From Crassaminicella profunda (lineage in GTDB: Bacteria > Bacillota > Clostridia > Peptostreptococcales > Thermotaleaceae): a stretch of DNA of 64,000 nucleotides. How positions within the stretch are numbered: position 1 is the first letter of the stretch; every line of letters starts with the position of its first letter. The position numbers and the translations under genes are program-made. This document shows positions 33,346-43,600 of the stretch, piece after piece. The stretch spans positions 2,659,355 through 2,723,354 of the forward strand of contig NZ_CP082326.1 in the NCBI RefSeq assembly GCF_019884785.1. The letters run 5' to 3'. The notes beneath the pieces were generated by a model. It ran no database searches. It saw nothing but the letters and a program-made list of their open reading frames with translations, and was not told where the DNA came from.

Positions 33346-35694
33346 CTAATTTTTTTGATGAAATTTTTCTAATGTTTGAATCATCTCTTCTTCTGATTTT
33401 ATATTGATTCTATGATTCCATTCCCTAGGAAATATCCTCTTATAACTTGCGTAGTTAAATCTTTCATCTATTAAAAGTACTACTCCTTTATCCTTTTCTG
33501 TACGAATAACTCTTCCTGCAGCTTGAAGAACCTTATTCATTCCTGGATAAATATAGGAATAATTAAACCCATTGTTATTTTTTTCGTTAAAATAATCTTT
33601 TATAATGTTTCTCTCAAGGCATATTTGAGGAAGTCCTACCCCTACAATAATTGCACCAATAAGCCTATTTCCCTTTAGATCTATTCCTTCACCAAATATT
33701 CCTCCCATTACAGCAAAACCTACTAAAGGAATTTTAGGGTTTTCTTCGAATGCTCGTAAATAGTCTTCTCTTTGTTCTTCATTCATGATGTTTCCTTGAA
33801 TGATTGTCCTATATTCAGGATATTTTTCTTCAAATCTTTCATAAACCTCCTGCATATATTTGTAGGATGGAAAAAACACTAAATAATTTCCCAATTTTTG
33901 AGATATATTGGCTTTTATATAATCTGCTACTGCATAGTAGCTATATTCCCTATCTTTGTATTTTGTTGAAATGCTACTCGCAATCATCAGGCAAAGATTA
34001 TTTTGATCAAAGGGAGAAGGTAATATAATGCTTTTATCCTCTATATCTCCACCTAAAATATCTTTAAAATATTCTATAGGTGATAAGGTAGCCGAAAAAA
34101 ATATGGCTGATTTTCCTCTCTTCACAGCTTCCCTTAATAGATAAGAAGGATCAAGGCAAAACATTTTCAATAATATATCTTTATTTTCCTTTTCTACATA
34201 ACTTACATATCTATCATCATAAAGTTCTGCAATTCTTATAAAGGATAAACAATCAAAAAATAATTCTAATAATTCTTGATATCCTTTCTTTCCTTTTTTT
34301 TCAGCTAAAAACTCTTCACTTTCAGATATAAGCCTATTTAATAAATACAATATATCCTCAAACATCTCTTTTTGTATATAAAAATCCTTTTCTTCACAAA
34401 GCTTCTTTACTTTGAGCATATATTTATTCAGTCGATCTAATGCTTTTGCAATTCTAGGTTCATCCTCTTTAAATACTTTTTTTAAATCTAAAAATGGCTT
34501 TTTATATAAAGTTGCTGAAAACATTTCACGAGCACGATCTACTAAGTTATGTGCCTCATCCACTAAAAAAGTACAATCATTGTTATGAAATTCAAATAAA
34601 CCTTTTAAGTTTACTCTAGGATCAAATATATAATTATAATCGCAAATAAGGGCATCTACCCATGTAGCTAAATCTAATGACAACTCAAAAGGACAAATAT
34701 GATGCTTTCTTGCATAGCTTTCTATTCCTCTCCTTGATAATTCATCTTCATTTTGAAGTATATCAAGAATAGCTCCATTTATTCTATCAAAATGTCCCTT
34801 TGCATACTCACAATATTCTGGGTCACAGTTTCTTTCCTCTTTAAAACAGATTTTATCCTTTGCTGTTAAGGTTAATGTTTTAAATCTTAATCCTTTTTCT
34901 CTCATTTTTATAAAGGCTTCTTCTGCAACTTGTCTCGTAATGGTTTTAGCTGTAAGATAAAATATTTTTGATGTATGTCCTTCACTAAAGGCTTTTACTG
35001 TTGGAAAAAGGGTTGATATAGTTTTTCCTATTCCTGTAGGGGCTTGTGCAAATAGCTTTTTTTGATCTTTAATAGTTCTATAAACTGAAACGGCAAGTTC
35101 TCTTTGTCCAATCCGATATTTTTCAAAAGGAAATGTTAAATCTTTTACTGAAAGGTCTCGAAGTTTACACCAATCAGAAGTTAACCTTGCCCAAATAATG
35201 TACCGGTCTACAATACCACAAAAAAACTCTTCTACATGAGAGAAGGTAAAAGTTTTTCTTATATTTTTAACTTTTTCCGTTTCTAATTGAAAATAAGTTA
35301 ATTGAACATCTATAGTATCTAATTCATTTTGAAGAGCATATATATAGGCATAAACTTTTGCCTGTGCCCAATGTATTTCATTATAATTTTCATCAATGCT
35401 TTCAAGGGGCTTTGTAGTAGATTTTATTTCATCTATACAAATAGAGCAAGGCTCAGTTATAATACCATCTGCTCTCCCTTCTATTAAAAATGTAAAACCT
35501 TCATGTTCAAGTTTATGTTTTAGCGTAACTTCAGCTTCATAATTGGTATCTTGTGCATTTTGTACCTTTTGATGAGCTCTTGTACCTTCTACAGCCCTTG
35601 ACATACTTCTAAAGCTTGCATCTAAATCTCCCGAACGCAAAATAAATTCAACTAAATTTCTAACAGATATTTTTATTTCCTTTGTATTACTCAT
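33346..35694 (-). CDS. PD-(D/E)XK nuclease fused to an XPD/DinG-type Fe-S helicase
   Basis: Protein of 782 residues. Residues about 1-180 form a RecB-like nuclease module (FLIEGRADGII, CIDEIKSTTK, WAQAKVYAYIYAL), which supplies Asp, Glu-x-Lys and Gln of the active site. Then a superfamily 2 helicase: Walker A AQAPTGIGKTIS, four cysteines for a Fe-S cluster (CFKEERNC, EYC and HHIC), DEAH box FLVDEAHN, FFSATLSPIEYF and the final QAAGRVIRTEKDKG motif. It belongs to the Rad3/XPD-like helicases that unwind DNA 5' to 3', probably for repair. All catalytic residues appear intact. Single-gene unit; the 261 bases upstream of the TIGR00300-like gene start (33085-33345) hold only this gene's terminator. 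Confidence 0.9.
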   Translation of the reverse strand: MSNTKEIKISVRNLVEFILRSGDLDASFRSMSRAVEGTRAHQKVQNAQDTNYEAEVTLKHKLEHEGFTFLIEGRADGIITEPCSICIDEIKSTTKPLESIDENYNEIHWAQAKVYAYIYALQNELDTIDVQLTYFQLETEKVKNIRKTFTFSHVEEFFCGIVDRYIIWARLTSDWCKLRDLSVKDLTFPFEKYRIGQRELAVSVYRTIKDQKKLFAQAPTGIGKTISTLFPTVKAFSEGHTSKIFYLTAKTITRQVAEEAFIKMREKGLRFKTLTLTAKDKICFKEERNCDPEYCEYAKGHFDRINGAILDILQNEDELSRRGIESYARKHHICPFELSLDLATWVDALICDYNYIFDPRVNLKGLFEFHNNDCTFLVDEAHNLVDRAREMFSATLYKKPFLDLKKVFKEDEPRIAKALDRLNKYMLKVKKLCEEKDFYIQKEMFEDILYLLNRLISESEEFLAEKKGKKGYQELLELFFDCLSFIRIAELYDDRYVSYVEKENKDILLKMFCLDPSYLLREAVKRGKSAIFFSATLSPIEYFKDILGGDIEDKSIILPSPFDQNNLCLMIASSISTKYKDREYSYYAVADYIKANISQKLGNYLVFFPSYKYMQEVYERFEEKYPEYRTIIQGNIMNEEQREDYLRAFEENPKIPLVGFAVMGGIFGEGIDLKGNRLIGAIIVGVGLPQICLERNIIKDYFNEKNNNGFNYSYIYPGMNKVLQAAGRVIRTEKDKGVVLLIDERFNYASYKRIFPREWNHRINIKSEEEMIQTLEKFHQKN

Positions 35695-35828
35695 ATCATC
35701 AGCCTTTCAACAATGAATTCATTCAGCAAAGCTGAATATATAAATATTTAGATAAGGATTCTATTTCCACCCTCTTATCTAAATAATCATCCTATAAATA
35801 GATAAAAGGCAGTAATTTGCCTTCTTCT

Positions 35829-36428
35829 CTATTTAAAAATATCATATTTTCTAACTAACTCTACACCAATTATAAGCATTCCCGTTAACATCATTATAAA
35901 TCCTGAATATGAAAAACCATCCTTATCTAAAAAAGGTAATCTTTCTTTGATTGCTCTAAGAATCTGACCATATAACTTTGTTCCTTTTAAATCTTTCATA
36001 TGTAAACTTGCAGATACTTCATCTCCTGTTATTTTTATTTCTTTTTTATATATTTGTACCTTTTCTCTTTTGTTAAACCCTGTAACAACCTTTGTATCAT
36101 TATACCATTCAGATAAAACAATCGTTTCTTCTTTTTCTTCGTAAGGAACTTTATTCTTTTCTAAGATCTCTTTTACTATTTTTTCAACTTTTGATTTATT
36201 CACGTTGTGAATCATATATCCTTGACCATTCCATGCAATAAATATAGCCCATATCATAAGAAACCCTTGAGTAAATAGTATTTCAAATATGTCAGCTTCA
36301 ATAAATATCCCTCCAAACAATGGAGTAATGGCAAATATTTGATAAAATAAAGTATGAAGCATGAATTTTTTCCCCGATAAAATAATTAATCCATAAAGAA
36401 TCAATAAACCTCCTAAAACAATTCTCAT
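35829..36428 (-). CDS. membrane protein of unknown function
   Basis: Protein of 199 residues from ATG 36428 (GGGGGAG upstream, spacing nine; the longer frame from 36464 lacks such a site). Hydrophobic helices at about 1-20, 28-45, 50-70 and 172-190 flank a soluble middle segment with KVEKIVKEILEKNKVPYEEK. No known family recognised. It lies between two divergent-looking intergenic gaps and has no partner gene. Confidence 0.6.
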   Translation of the reverse strand: MRIVLGGLLILYGLIILSGKKFMLHTLFYQIFAITPLFGGIFIEADIFEILFTQGFLMIWAIFIAWNGQGYMIHNVNKSKVEKIVKEILEKNKVPYEEKEETIVLSEWYNDTKVVTGFNKREKVQIYKKEIKITGDEVSASLHMKDLKGTKLYGQILRAIKERLPFLDKDGFSYSGFIMMLTGMLIIGVELVRKYDIFK

Positions 36429-36567
36429 ATAACTACTCCCCCATATAACTATGAATTTAATCACAAAACTTATTATTTAAAATTAGTCATTTCTATTTAA
36501 TTTTAAAGGAATTATAAGTACATGTAAATAATTTGTATACCTTCCTTTAACAGGATACTTTTTTATC

Positions 36568-36609
36568 AAATAATACTCCTACCATCTTTTAATTGGAGGA
36601 GTATTATTT
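36568..36609 (-). terminator. terminator after the diguanylate cyclase
   Basis: Twelve to thirteen-base-pair stem (AAATAATACTCCT with AGGAGTATTATTT) with a 16-base loop; it overlaps the TAA stop codon and runs into a TTTGATAAAAAAG context on the minus strand. Confidence 0.7.
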
Positions 36610-38502
36610 TTGATCCTTCATTCTTTTTTTTATCTTATCTTTATAAATATACATTCTTTCATCTGCAATCTTTACTAGTTCTTTATAATTTTTGCCCTCA
36701 TTAGGAAAATCTGCAATACCATAGCTAAAGCTACAAATAATCTTATTATCCCCGAAAACAATTGGATCATGGATAAATTTTTCTATTAATCCTTCAAATT
36801 TGTTTACCAAAACTTGTAAATCTACTTCAAAGAAAACACCTATAAATTCATCTCCTCCATATCTTGCAAATAAATCTGATGCTCTAATATTATCATTGAT
36901 AGTTTTTGCAAATGTTTTAATGAATAAATCTCCAGCCAAGTGTCCATAAGTATCATTTACAAATTTTAATCCATTTAAATCAAATACTACTACTAAGAAA
37001 CATTCTTTATACCTAGTAGCCCTTTTCATATACATATCAAATACTTCTTCAAAGTATCTTCTATTATATACATTCGTTAATTTATCATACCTTGATAAAT
37101 ATATGGTCTGTTCATAAAGCTTATGCTTACTGACAGCAATTTCAATTTGATTTCTCATGTATTCCATCATCTCTAAATCTCTTTGGTCATACACATTTTT
37201 TTGATGACTATCTACATTTACCAAACCGTATAATTCACCATCAATAATAATAGGTGCACTCATAGAAGATTGTACTTCAATCCCTTCCGTATTTTCTAAA
37301 ATACTTGGGAATTTTTCTTTAAGTATTTCTTGAACATCATTGATCACAACTGTCTTTTCAAATTCGCCTTTTGTTTTTTGCCATATGAATGAATCTTTTA
37401 GTTTGATACGATAATCTTTAGATTTTTGTTCATCATATCCTGTACATGCAGCAATTTTCAAATTATCTTCCTCATCTAAAACTAACACACATGCCAAATC
37501 TGCGTTTTTCATTAATGTTACTACCTTTTTTAAAACCAATGCAAATAACTCATTAATACTATTAATTTCAAGTATGGCATGATTAATCTCAAGCATAGCC
37601 TCTTTTAATTGCAATAATCGATTAATACTTTTTTCTGCCTTTTTACGCTCAGTTATATCTATGATAACACCTACAATCCCTTTTGTTTGGCCCTCTTGAT
37701 TTGTAAATGCCGCTTTTGTGAAAATAACATCATGTAACTCATCATCTGCATATTTTAATTTTGTATCATATACCATTTTATCTTTATTTTTTAGTAACTC
37801 TGCATCAACTTTATAATGTTCCTCAGCCATTTCTTTTGGTAATATATCATAAATATTATGGCCAATAACATCTTCTCTTTTAAGATTTAAGTATTCTAAA
37901 TGAGCAGTATTAGAATATTTATAAACTCCGTTTATGTCCTTATAAAATATAGGATTAGGAATGGTATCAATAAGAGTTTGCAGAAATTTCAGATTATCTT
38001 GAAGAGCTATTTCAGCTTCCTTCCATTCTGTTACATCTTGAACTGTACCAATAATTTTCTTCCTATTTTCATCATCATAGACCAATGCGCCATTGGCCCG
38101 TATCCATCTTTCTTCTCCTGTTAATTTCATAATCTTAAATTCTATTGCTTCCATTATTCCTAATTCTGTGATTTTTCGCAAAACTCCACTTACTAATATC
38201 CTATAATCAGGATGAATTAAGGTTAAAACAATATATTGAATACTTCCTTGAAAGTTTTCTTTATTCATCCCAAATATTCGATACATTTCATCAGAAAAAA
38301 TGAGTTTATTTCGTTGATAATCCCAGTCCCAACTTCCTAAATTAGCAATTTCTTGTGCACATCTCAAACTAGCTTCTCTTTCTTTTAATGCAATTTCTAT
38401 TTCCTCAGGTTGAATATAAGATTTTTTGCAACTTTTAGGAGAATTTCTTGCATATTTAACTTTTAAGAATGATAAAAATTTTTTTAATATAGACATACAC
38501 AT
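36604..38502 (-). CDS. diguanylate cyclase with PAS-PAS-GAF sensor
   Basis: Protein of 632 residues (630 if ATG 38496 is used, better spaced from AAAGAGG). Two PAS domains with PAC tails (about 35-155 ending IIGTVQDVTEW, and 165-285 ending GVVGVIIDITER), a GAF domain (about 310-455) and a GGDEF domain (about 465-628). The active-site motif YGGDEF is intact, near residue 547. RASD lies exactly five residues before it, which is the product-inhibition I-site (RxxD). It makes the second messenger cyclic di-GMP from GTP in response to an unknown small-molecule or redox signal. No membrane segment; no partner gene. Confidence 0.95.
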   Translation of the reverse strand: MCMSILKKFLSFLKVKYARNSPKSCKKSYIQPEEIEIALKEREASLRCAQEIANLGSWDWDYQRNKLIFSDEMYRIFGMNKENFQGSIQYIVLTLIHPDYRILVSGVLRKITELGIMEAIEFKIMKLTGEERWIRANGALVYDDENRKKIIGTVQDVTEWKEAEIALQDNLKFLQTLIDTIPNPIFYKDINGVYKYSNTAHLEYLNLKREDVIGHNIYDILPKEMAEEHYKVDAELLKNKDKMVYDTKLKYADDELHDVIFTKAAFTNQEGQTKGIVGVIIDITERKKAEKSINRLLQLKEAMLEINHAILEINSINELFALVLKKVVTLMKNADLACVLVLDEEDNLKIAACTGYDEQKSKDYRIKLKDSFIWQKTKGEFEKTVVINDVQEILKEKFPSILENTEGIEVQSSMSAPIIIDGELYGLVNVDSHQKNVYDQRDLEMMEYMRNQIEIAVSKHKLYEQTIYLSRYDKLTNVYNRRYFEEVFDMYMKRATRYKECFLVVVFDLNGLKFVNDTYGHLAGDLFIKTFAKTINDNIRASDLFARYGGDEFIGVFFEVDLQVLVNKFEGLIEKFIHDPIVFGDNKIICSFSYGIADFPNEGKNYKELVKIADERMYIYKDKIKKRMKDQK

Positions 38503-38693
38503 CGCCTCTTTAAAATAGTATTTTATAGTGAAAATAACCTTTATAGAAGGAAAATACTGTTTTTTATATTATACCGAATTTATGGTTTCATGTCGAATCG
38601 TTCCATGATTTCATCTTGGTTCTGTACCAATACTTATCTTAATACCCATTTTAATCATTCATTATCATCTTATCCTAATATTATATATTCTAG

Positions 38694-38723
38694 TTTAATC
38701 TTTTTTTAATATTGTAGTATAAT
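38694..38723 (+). promoter_or_regulatory. candidate promoter of the flavoprotein gene
   Basis: Perfect TATAAT at 38718-38723 with only a weak -35 (TTTAAT-like near 38694). It would give a leader of about 120 bases before the TTG start. Confidence 0.4.
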
Positions 38724-38763
38724 CTTTAATGAATGAACTCGTTAAGCAAAGATTAACAGGAAG

Positions 38764-38805
38764 GATTCAGATGAAAATTCTATCTCATCTGAATCATAGA
38801 TTTTT
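38764..38805 (+). promoter_or_regulatory. hairpin in the leader of the flavoprotein gene, possible attenuator
   Basis: Eleven-base-pair perfect stem GATTCAGATGA/TCATCTGAATC with a ten-base loop, then TTTTT five bases after the stem. It lies between the candidate promoter and the start codon and no plus-strand gene precedes it, so a terminator here would act on the downstream gene. No known riboswitch consensus was recognised. Confidence 0.4.
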
Positions 38806-38848
38806 GATGAATAGCTTTAACTTGAAATCATAAAAGGAGATGAAGTAA

Positions 38849-40594
38849 TTGAGTAAACAAACAAAAGAAATTATAGGTTTTTTAGTCATAGGGTTAGTTC
38901 TTGTTCTATTTGTTATAGGTTATCGACATATGAGAGATCATCCTCATGTGAATTTAGAAGAAAAATACATTGGAGAAACTATGGGTAAAAAAGGTAAAGT
39001 TAGAGTGGCCATATCCATAGATGATAACAAAATAGCAAATATTGAAATCTTAGAAAATAAAGAATCCAAGATGGCGAAAAAAGTTTTTCAGTTTATTGCT
39101 GGGAATGTAATAAAAAACAATAGTCTTTCTGTAGATAGTGTCACTGGAGCTACTCGAAGTAGTAAAGACATAAAAGACGCAATTGCTGATGCTGTAAGTA
39201 AATCCGGCATCCCTTTAGTAGCTACTGTCAACAAATCTCAAAATAATCATCTAGAAGATGTCTATACGGATATTGTTGTTGTAGGAGGAGGGGGAGCAGG
39301 TCTTACCTCTGCCATAACAACTAAAGAAAAAGGTGTAAATGTCCTATTGGTAGAAAAACTACCCATATTAGGAGGAAATACAAAATTTGCTACAGGAGGG
39401 CTTAATGCATCAGGAACAAAATTTCAAAAAGGAAAAAACATAAAAGATACTCCTGAAAAGTTTATAGAAGATACCTTAAAGGGGGGTAAATATATAAACA
39501 ATAAAAATTTAGTAAACATATTAGCCAACAAATCTTCTGATATAATCACTTGGTTAAGTGTACGTGGAATGGATTTATCAGATGTAGGAAGACTTGGTGG
39601 TGCTAGTGTAGATAGAGCACATAGACCAAAGGGTGGCGCCCCTGTTGGAGATCAATTGTTTGATACTTTAGAAAATACAGCAAAAACACTAGGGGTTGAC
39701 ATACGAGTTGCTACAAAAGCTACAGAAATATTATATGATGATAATAAGGTTATAGGCATAGCTGTGAAAACAATTGATGGAGAAACCTATCATATTTATG
39801 CTAAATCAGTAATCTTAGCAACAGGTGGATTTGGAGCAAATCAGGAATTGGTTACAAAATATAGAAGTGATTTAAAAGACTTTGGTACAACCAATAGTCC
39901 AGGAGCTACAGGAGATGCTGTTGACTTACTTAAAGATTTAAATGTTTCTTTTGTCGATATGAAAGAGATTCAAATCCATCCAACCGTTGTCCCTAATGAT
40001 AATCATTTGATTACAGAAGCCGTAAGAGGCAATGGCGCCATATTAGTGAATAAATTAGGAAAAAGATTTGTCAATGAACTAAATACGCGAGATGTTGTCT
40101 CACAAGAAGAATTAAAACAAGAGGACAAGATGGCTTTTCTCATATTTGATGAAAATGTAAGAAAAAGTTTAAAAGCAATAGAAAAATACGCTGATGAAGG
40201 ATTATTAACGAAAGCTTCTTCCTTAAATGAATTAGCAAAAGCTTTAGAAATAAACTCAGATGAACTATCAAAAACTATTGATGCATACAATCAATATCTA
40301 AGCAATGGGGAAGATAAAGATTTTGGTAGAAAATCTATGAAAAGTAAAATCGAAAAGTCTAATTTCTATGGCATCAAAGTAGCTCCTGCTGTTCACTATA
40401 CTATGGGTGGAATAAAAATCAATGAAAAAGCTCAAGTACTCAATAAACGTGGTGAAGTGATAAAAGGATTATTTGCAGCAGGAGAAGTAACTGGAGGAAT
40501 CCACGGTGCAAATCGATTAGGTGGTAATTCATTAACAGATATCACTGTATTTGGAAAAATTGCTGGAGACAGTGCTTATGAAAATTTAAAATAA
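38849..40594 (+). CDS. flavinylated fumarate-reductase-like flavoprotein
   Basis: Protein of 581 residues starting with TTG (AAAGGAGA eight bases upstream). A membrane anchor (about 6-24) is followed by an FMN-binding domain (about 35-115) with the flavinylation motif SVTGATRSS, in which ApbE attaches FMN to Thr. Then a FAD domain: VVVGGGGAGLTSA, GGNTKFATGGLNASG, IQIHPTVV, AVRGNGAILVNK with KRFVNE, and the closing GGIHGANRLGGNSLTD. The His and Arg of fumarate-reductase-like active sites are visible. Such extracellular or membrane-tethered enzymes reduce fumarate, urocanate, acrylates or related acceptors for anaerobic respiration. There is no heme domain. Substrate cannot be read. Confidence 0.88.
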   Translation: MSKQTKEIIGFLVIGLVLVLFVIGYRHMRDHPHVNLEEKYIGETMGKKGKVRVAISIDDNKIANIEILENKESKMAKKVFQFIAGNVIKNNSLSVDSVTGATRSSKDIKDAIADAVSKSGIPLVATVNKSQNNHLEDVYTDIVVVGGGGAGLTSAITTKEKGVNVLLVEKLPILGGNTKFATGGLNASGTKFQKGKNIKDTPEKFIEDTLKGGKYINNKNLVNILANKSSDIITWLSVRGMDLSDVGRLGGASVDRAHRPKGGAPVGDQLFDTLENTAKTLGVDIRVATKATEILYDDNKVIGIAVKTIDGETYHIYAKSVILATGGFGANQELVTKYRSDLKDFGTTNSPGATGDAVDLLKDLNVSFVDMKEIQIHPTVVPNDNHLITEAVRGNGAILVNKLGKRFVNELNTRDVVSQEELKQEDKMAFLIFDENVRKSLKAIEKYADEGLLTKASSLNELAKALEINSDELSKTIDAYNQYLSNGEDKDFGRKSMKSKIEKSNFYGIKVAPAVHYTMGGIKINEKAQVLNKRGEVIKGLFAAGEVTGGIHGANRLGGNSLTDITVFGKIAGDSAYENLK

Positions 40595-40605
40595 ATACTA
40601 TTTTA

Positions 40606-40645
40606 AAAGATCCGTGTTTGTGACATAACACGGATCTTTCTTTTA
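40606..40645 (+). terminator. terminator after the flavoprotein
   Basis: Thirteen-base-pair perfect stem AAAGATCCGTGTT/AACACGGATCTTT, eight-base loop, T-rich tail. Confidence 0.9.
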
Positions 40646-40699
40646 TGGAATATTTTTTTATTCTATCAATAATATATAAAATTTCTTAATCAATAAAGT

Positions 40700-43600
40700 T
40701 TATTCACTTAATTTGATCAATAATTCTCCTGACTCTACCTGCTGACCTTCCTTTACAATGACTGATTCTACTACCCCTTCTACAGGTGCTGTAATATTTG
40801 TTTCCATCTTCATGGCTTCTACTATTGCAACAATTTGATTTTCCTTTACAGCCTCTCCTTCTTTTACTAACACTTTGATAATATTTCCAGGAATGCTTGC
40901 TCCTATTTCTAGTGGATTATCTGGATCTGCCTTTTGCTTAAAATTCATTTCTTTCCTAGTTTCACCACTAGTTTTGTCATAAACCTTTATAGCTCTTGTA
41001 CTATCATTTACTTCAAAGGTTACAGTTCGATTTCCTTCTTCATCTAATTTTCCAATTTCTAAAAGCTTGATGACCAAAATCTTACCTTTAGCAATTTCTA
41101 CTTGGCAAGTTTCTCCTTCACTTAATCCATGGAAGTAAATATCACTCCCCATCTTACTAAAGTCACCATTTTCTTTAAGATATTTTAGATATTCTTCAAA
41201 TACCTTAGGATACAATGCATAACTTAATAGTTCTTTGTTTGTTGGTTCTATATCATATTTCTCTTTTAAATCCTTTTTGATTTTATCAAAATCTTCAGCC
41301 GGAAGAAGTTCTCCTGGTCTACAAGTAATGGGTTCTTCTCCCTTTAATACTAACTTTTGAAGCTTTTGTGGGAATCCTCCCATAGGTTGACCCATCATTC
41401 CTTTAAAATAGGCAACAACTGAATCAGGAAATGCCATATCTACTGCCTTTTCATAAATATTTTCAGGTGTCAAATCATTTTGCACCATAAAAATCGCCAT
41501 GTCTCCTACAGCTTTAGAAGATGGTGTAACTTTTACAATATCTCCTAACATTTCATTCACTGTTTTATACATTTCTTTTACTTCATTAAATCTATGACCT
41601 AAGCCAAAGCTTTCTACTTGAGGCTTTAGATTGGAGTATTGGCCTCCTGGAAGCTCATATTTGTAAATTTCTGCTGTACCTGATTTTAATCCAGATTCAA
41701 ACTGACTATAAACAGGTCTTACATCTGTCCAGTAATCCGCAATTTTTTGTAAATCATCTAAAACTAACCCTGTATCTCTCGTAGTATTCTCAAGGGCTGC
41801 AACAACTGAGTTTAATGCTGGCTGACTAGTAAGTCCTGCCATACTATTAAAGGCTGTATCTACAATATCAACCCCTGCTTCTGCTGCCATAAGAATGGTT
41901 GCAACACCATTTCCACTGGTATCATGGGTATGAAGATGAATAGGCATACTAATTTCATTCTTCAGTGCTTTAATAAGCTTATAAGCTGAGTGAGGCTTAA
42001 GAAGTGCTGACATATCCTTAATTCCTAATATATGGGCACCCATTTTTTCTATTTCTTTAGCCATTTTTACATAGTAATCTAATGTATACTTATCTTTTCT
42101 TTGGTCTAGGATATCTCCTGTATAACAAATACAGCTTTCAGCTATTTTTCCACTCTTCAATACTTCATCTGTTGCAACTTCCATACCTTTTAACCAGTTT
42201 AGGGAGTCAAATATTCTAAATACATCTATTCCACTATTTGCAGATTCTTTGATGAATTCCCTTATTACATTATCTGGATAGTTTTTATATCCTACTCCAT
42301 TAGATCCTCTAATAAGCATTTGGAAAAGCACATTAGGTACCTTTTTTCGAAGAATCTCTAATCTTTCCCAAGGAGATTCCTTTAAGAATCTATAAGCTAC
42401 ATCAAAGGTAGCTCCTCCCCACATTTCTAATGAAAATAAGTCTTTTGCTAAAACAGAAGTGCTCTTTGCTATTTTTTCCATATCCTTTGTTCTTACTCTT
42501 GTTGCCATAAGAGATTGATGAGCATCTCTCATAGTTGTATCTGTTAATAATAATTTTTCTTGATTTTTAATCCACTCTACAACACCTTTTGCTCCTTTTT
42601 CTTCTAAAAGATCTTTTGTTCCTGTTAAATCTTTTGGTCGATTTACCTTTGGAACAGTAGGAACATCGAATTCTATCTTATTTCCTTTTGTTTCATTTAC
42701 TACCTTTTCTCCTATAAACTTAAGAACTCTAAGCTCCTTATCAGCCTTTGGTGTAATATCAAATAGTTCTGGATTATCAGAAATAAATCCTGTATCACAC
42801 TTTCCTTTTTTAAATTCTTCATGATTTAATACGTTTACTAGGAATGGAATGTTTGTTTTAACCCCTCTAACTTTAATCTCTCTTATGGCTCTATGAACTT
42901 TTCTAATGGCATCTTCAAAACTTCTAGAACATGAAGTAACTTTTACCAAAAGACTATCATAATAAGGACTTATAATAGACCCTGTAAATCCATTTCCTCC
43001 ATCTAGTCTTACACCAAAACCTGAACCTGTTCGATAAATATCAATTTTTCCTGTATCTGGTGCAAAATTGTTTAATGGATCTTCTGTTGTTACCCTACAC
43101 TGAATAGCATATCCTCTTGGGTCTACACTATCCTGTGATGGAATGCCAACTTCTTTTGAATCTAATGCATATCCCTGTGCAATTAAAATTTGACTTTGCA
43201 CAATATCGATTCCTGTAATCATTTCTGTTACAGTATGCTCCACCTGAATTCTAGGATTCATTTCAATAAAATAGTGATTTCCGTGCATATCCACTAAAAA
43301 TTCAACCGTTCCTGCACTTTGATAATTAACAGCTTTTGCAATTTTTAATGCATCACTACATATATTTTCTCTTTGCTCTTTTGAGATAGAAAGAGCAGGT
43401 GTGAACTCAATAACTTTTTGATGCCTTCTTTGAATAGAGCAGTCTCTCTCATATAAATGTACAATTCTTCCGTATTTATCTCCTAACACTTGCACTTCTA
43501 TATGCTTTGGTTTTTCAAGATATTTTTCAATAAATATATCATCAATCCCAAAGGCTTTTTTTGCCTCATTCTTTGCACTTCTAAATTCCCTTAAAAGATC

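Noticed and set aside
33346-35694. CRISPR type IV DinG
   Set aside because: No type IV genes nearby; the N-terminal nuclease domain and setting fit a repair helicase.
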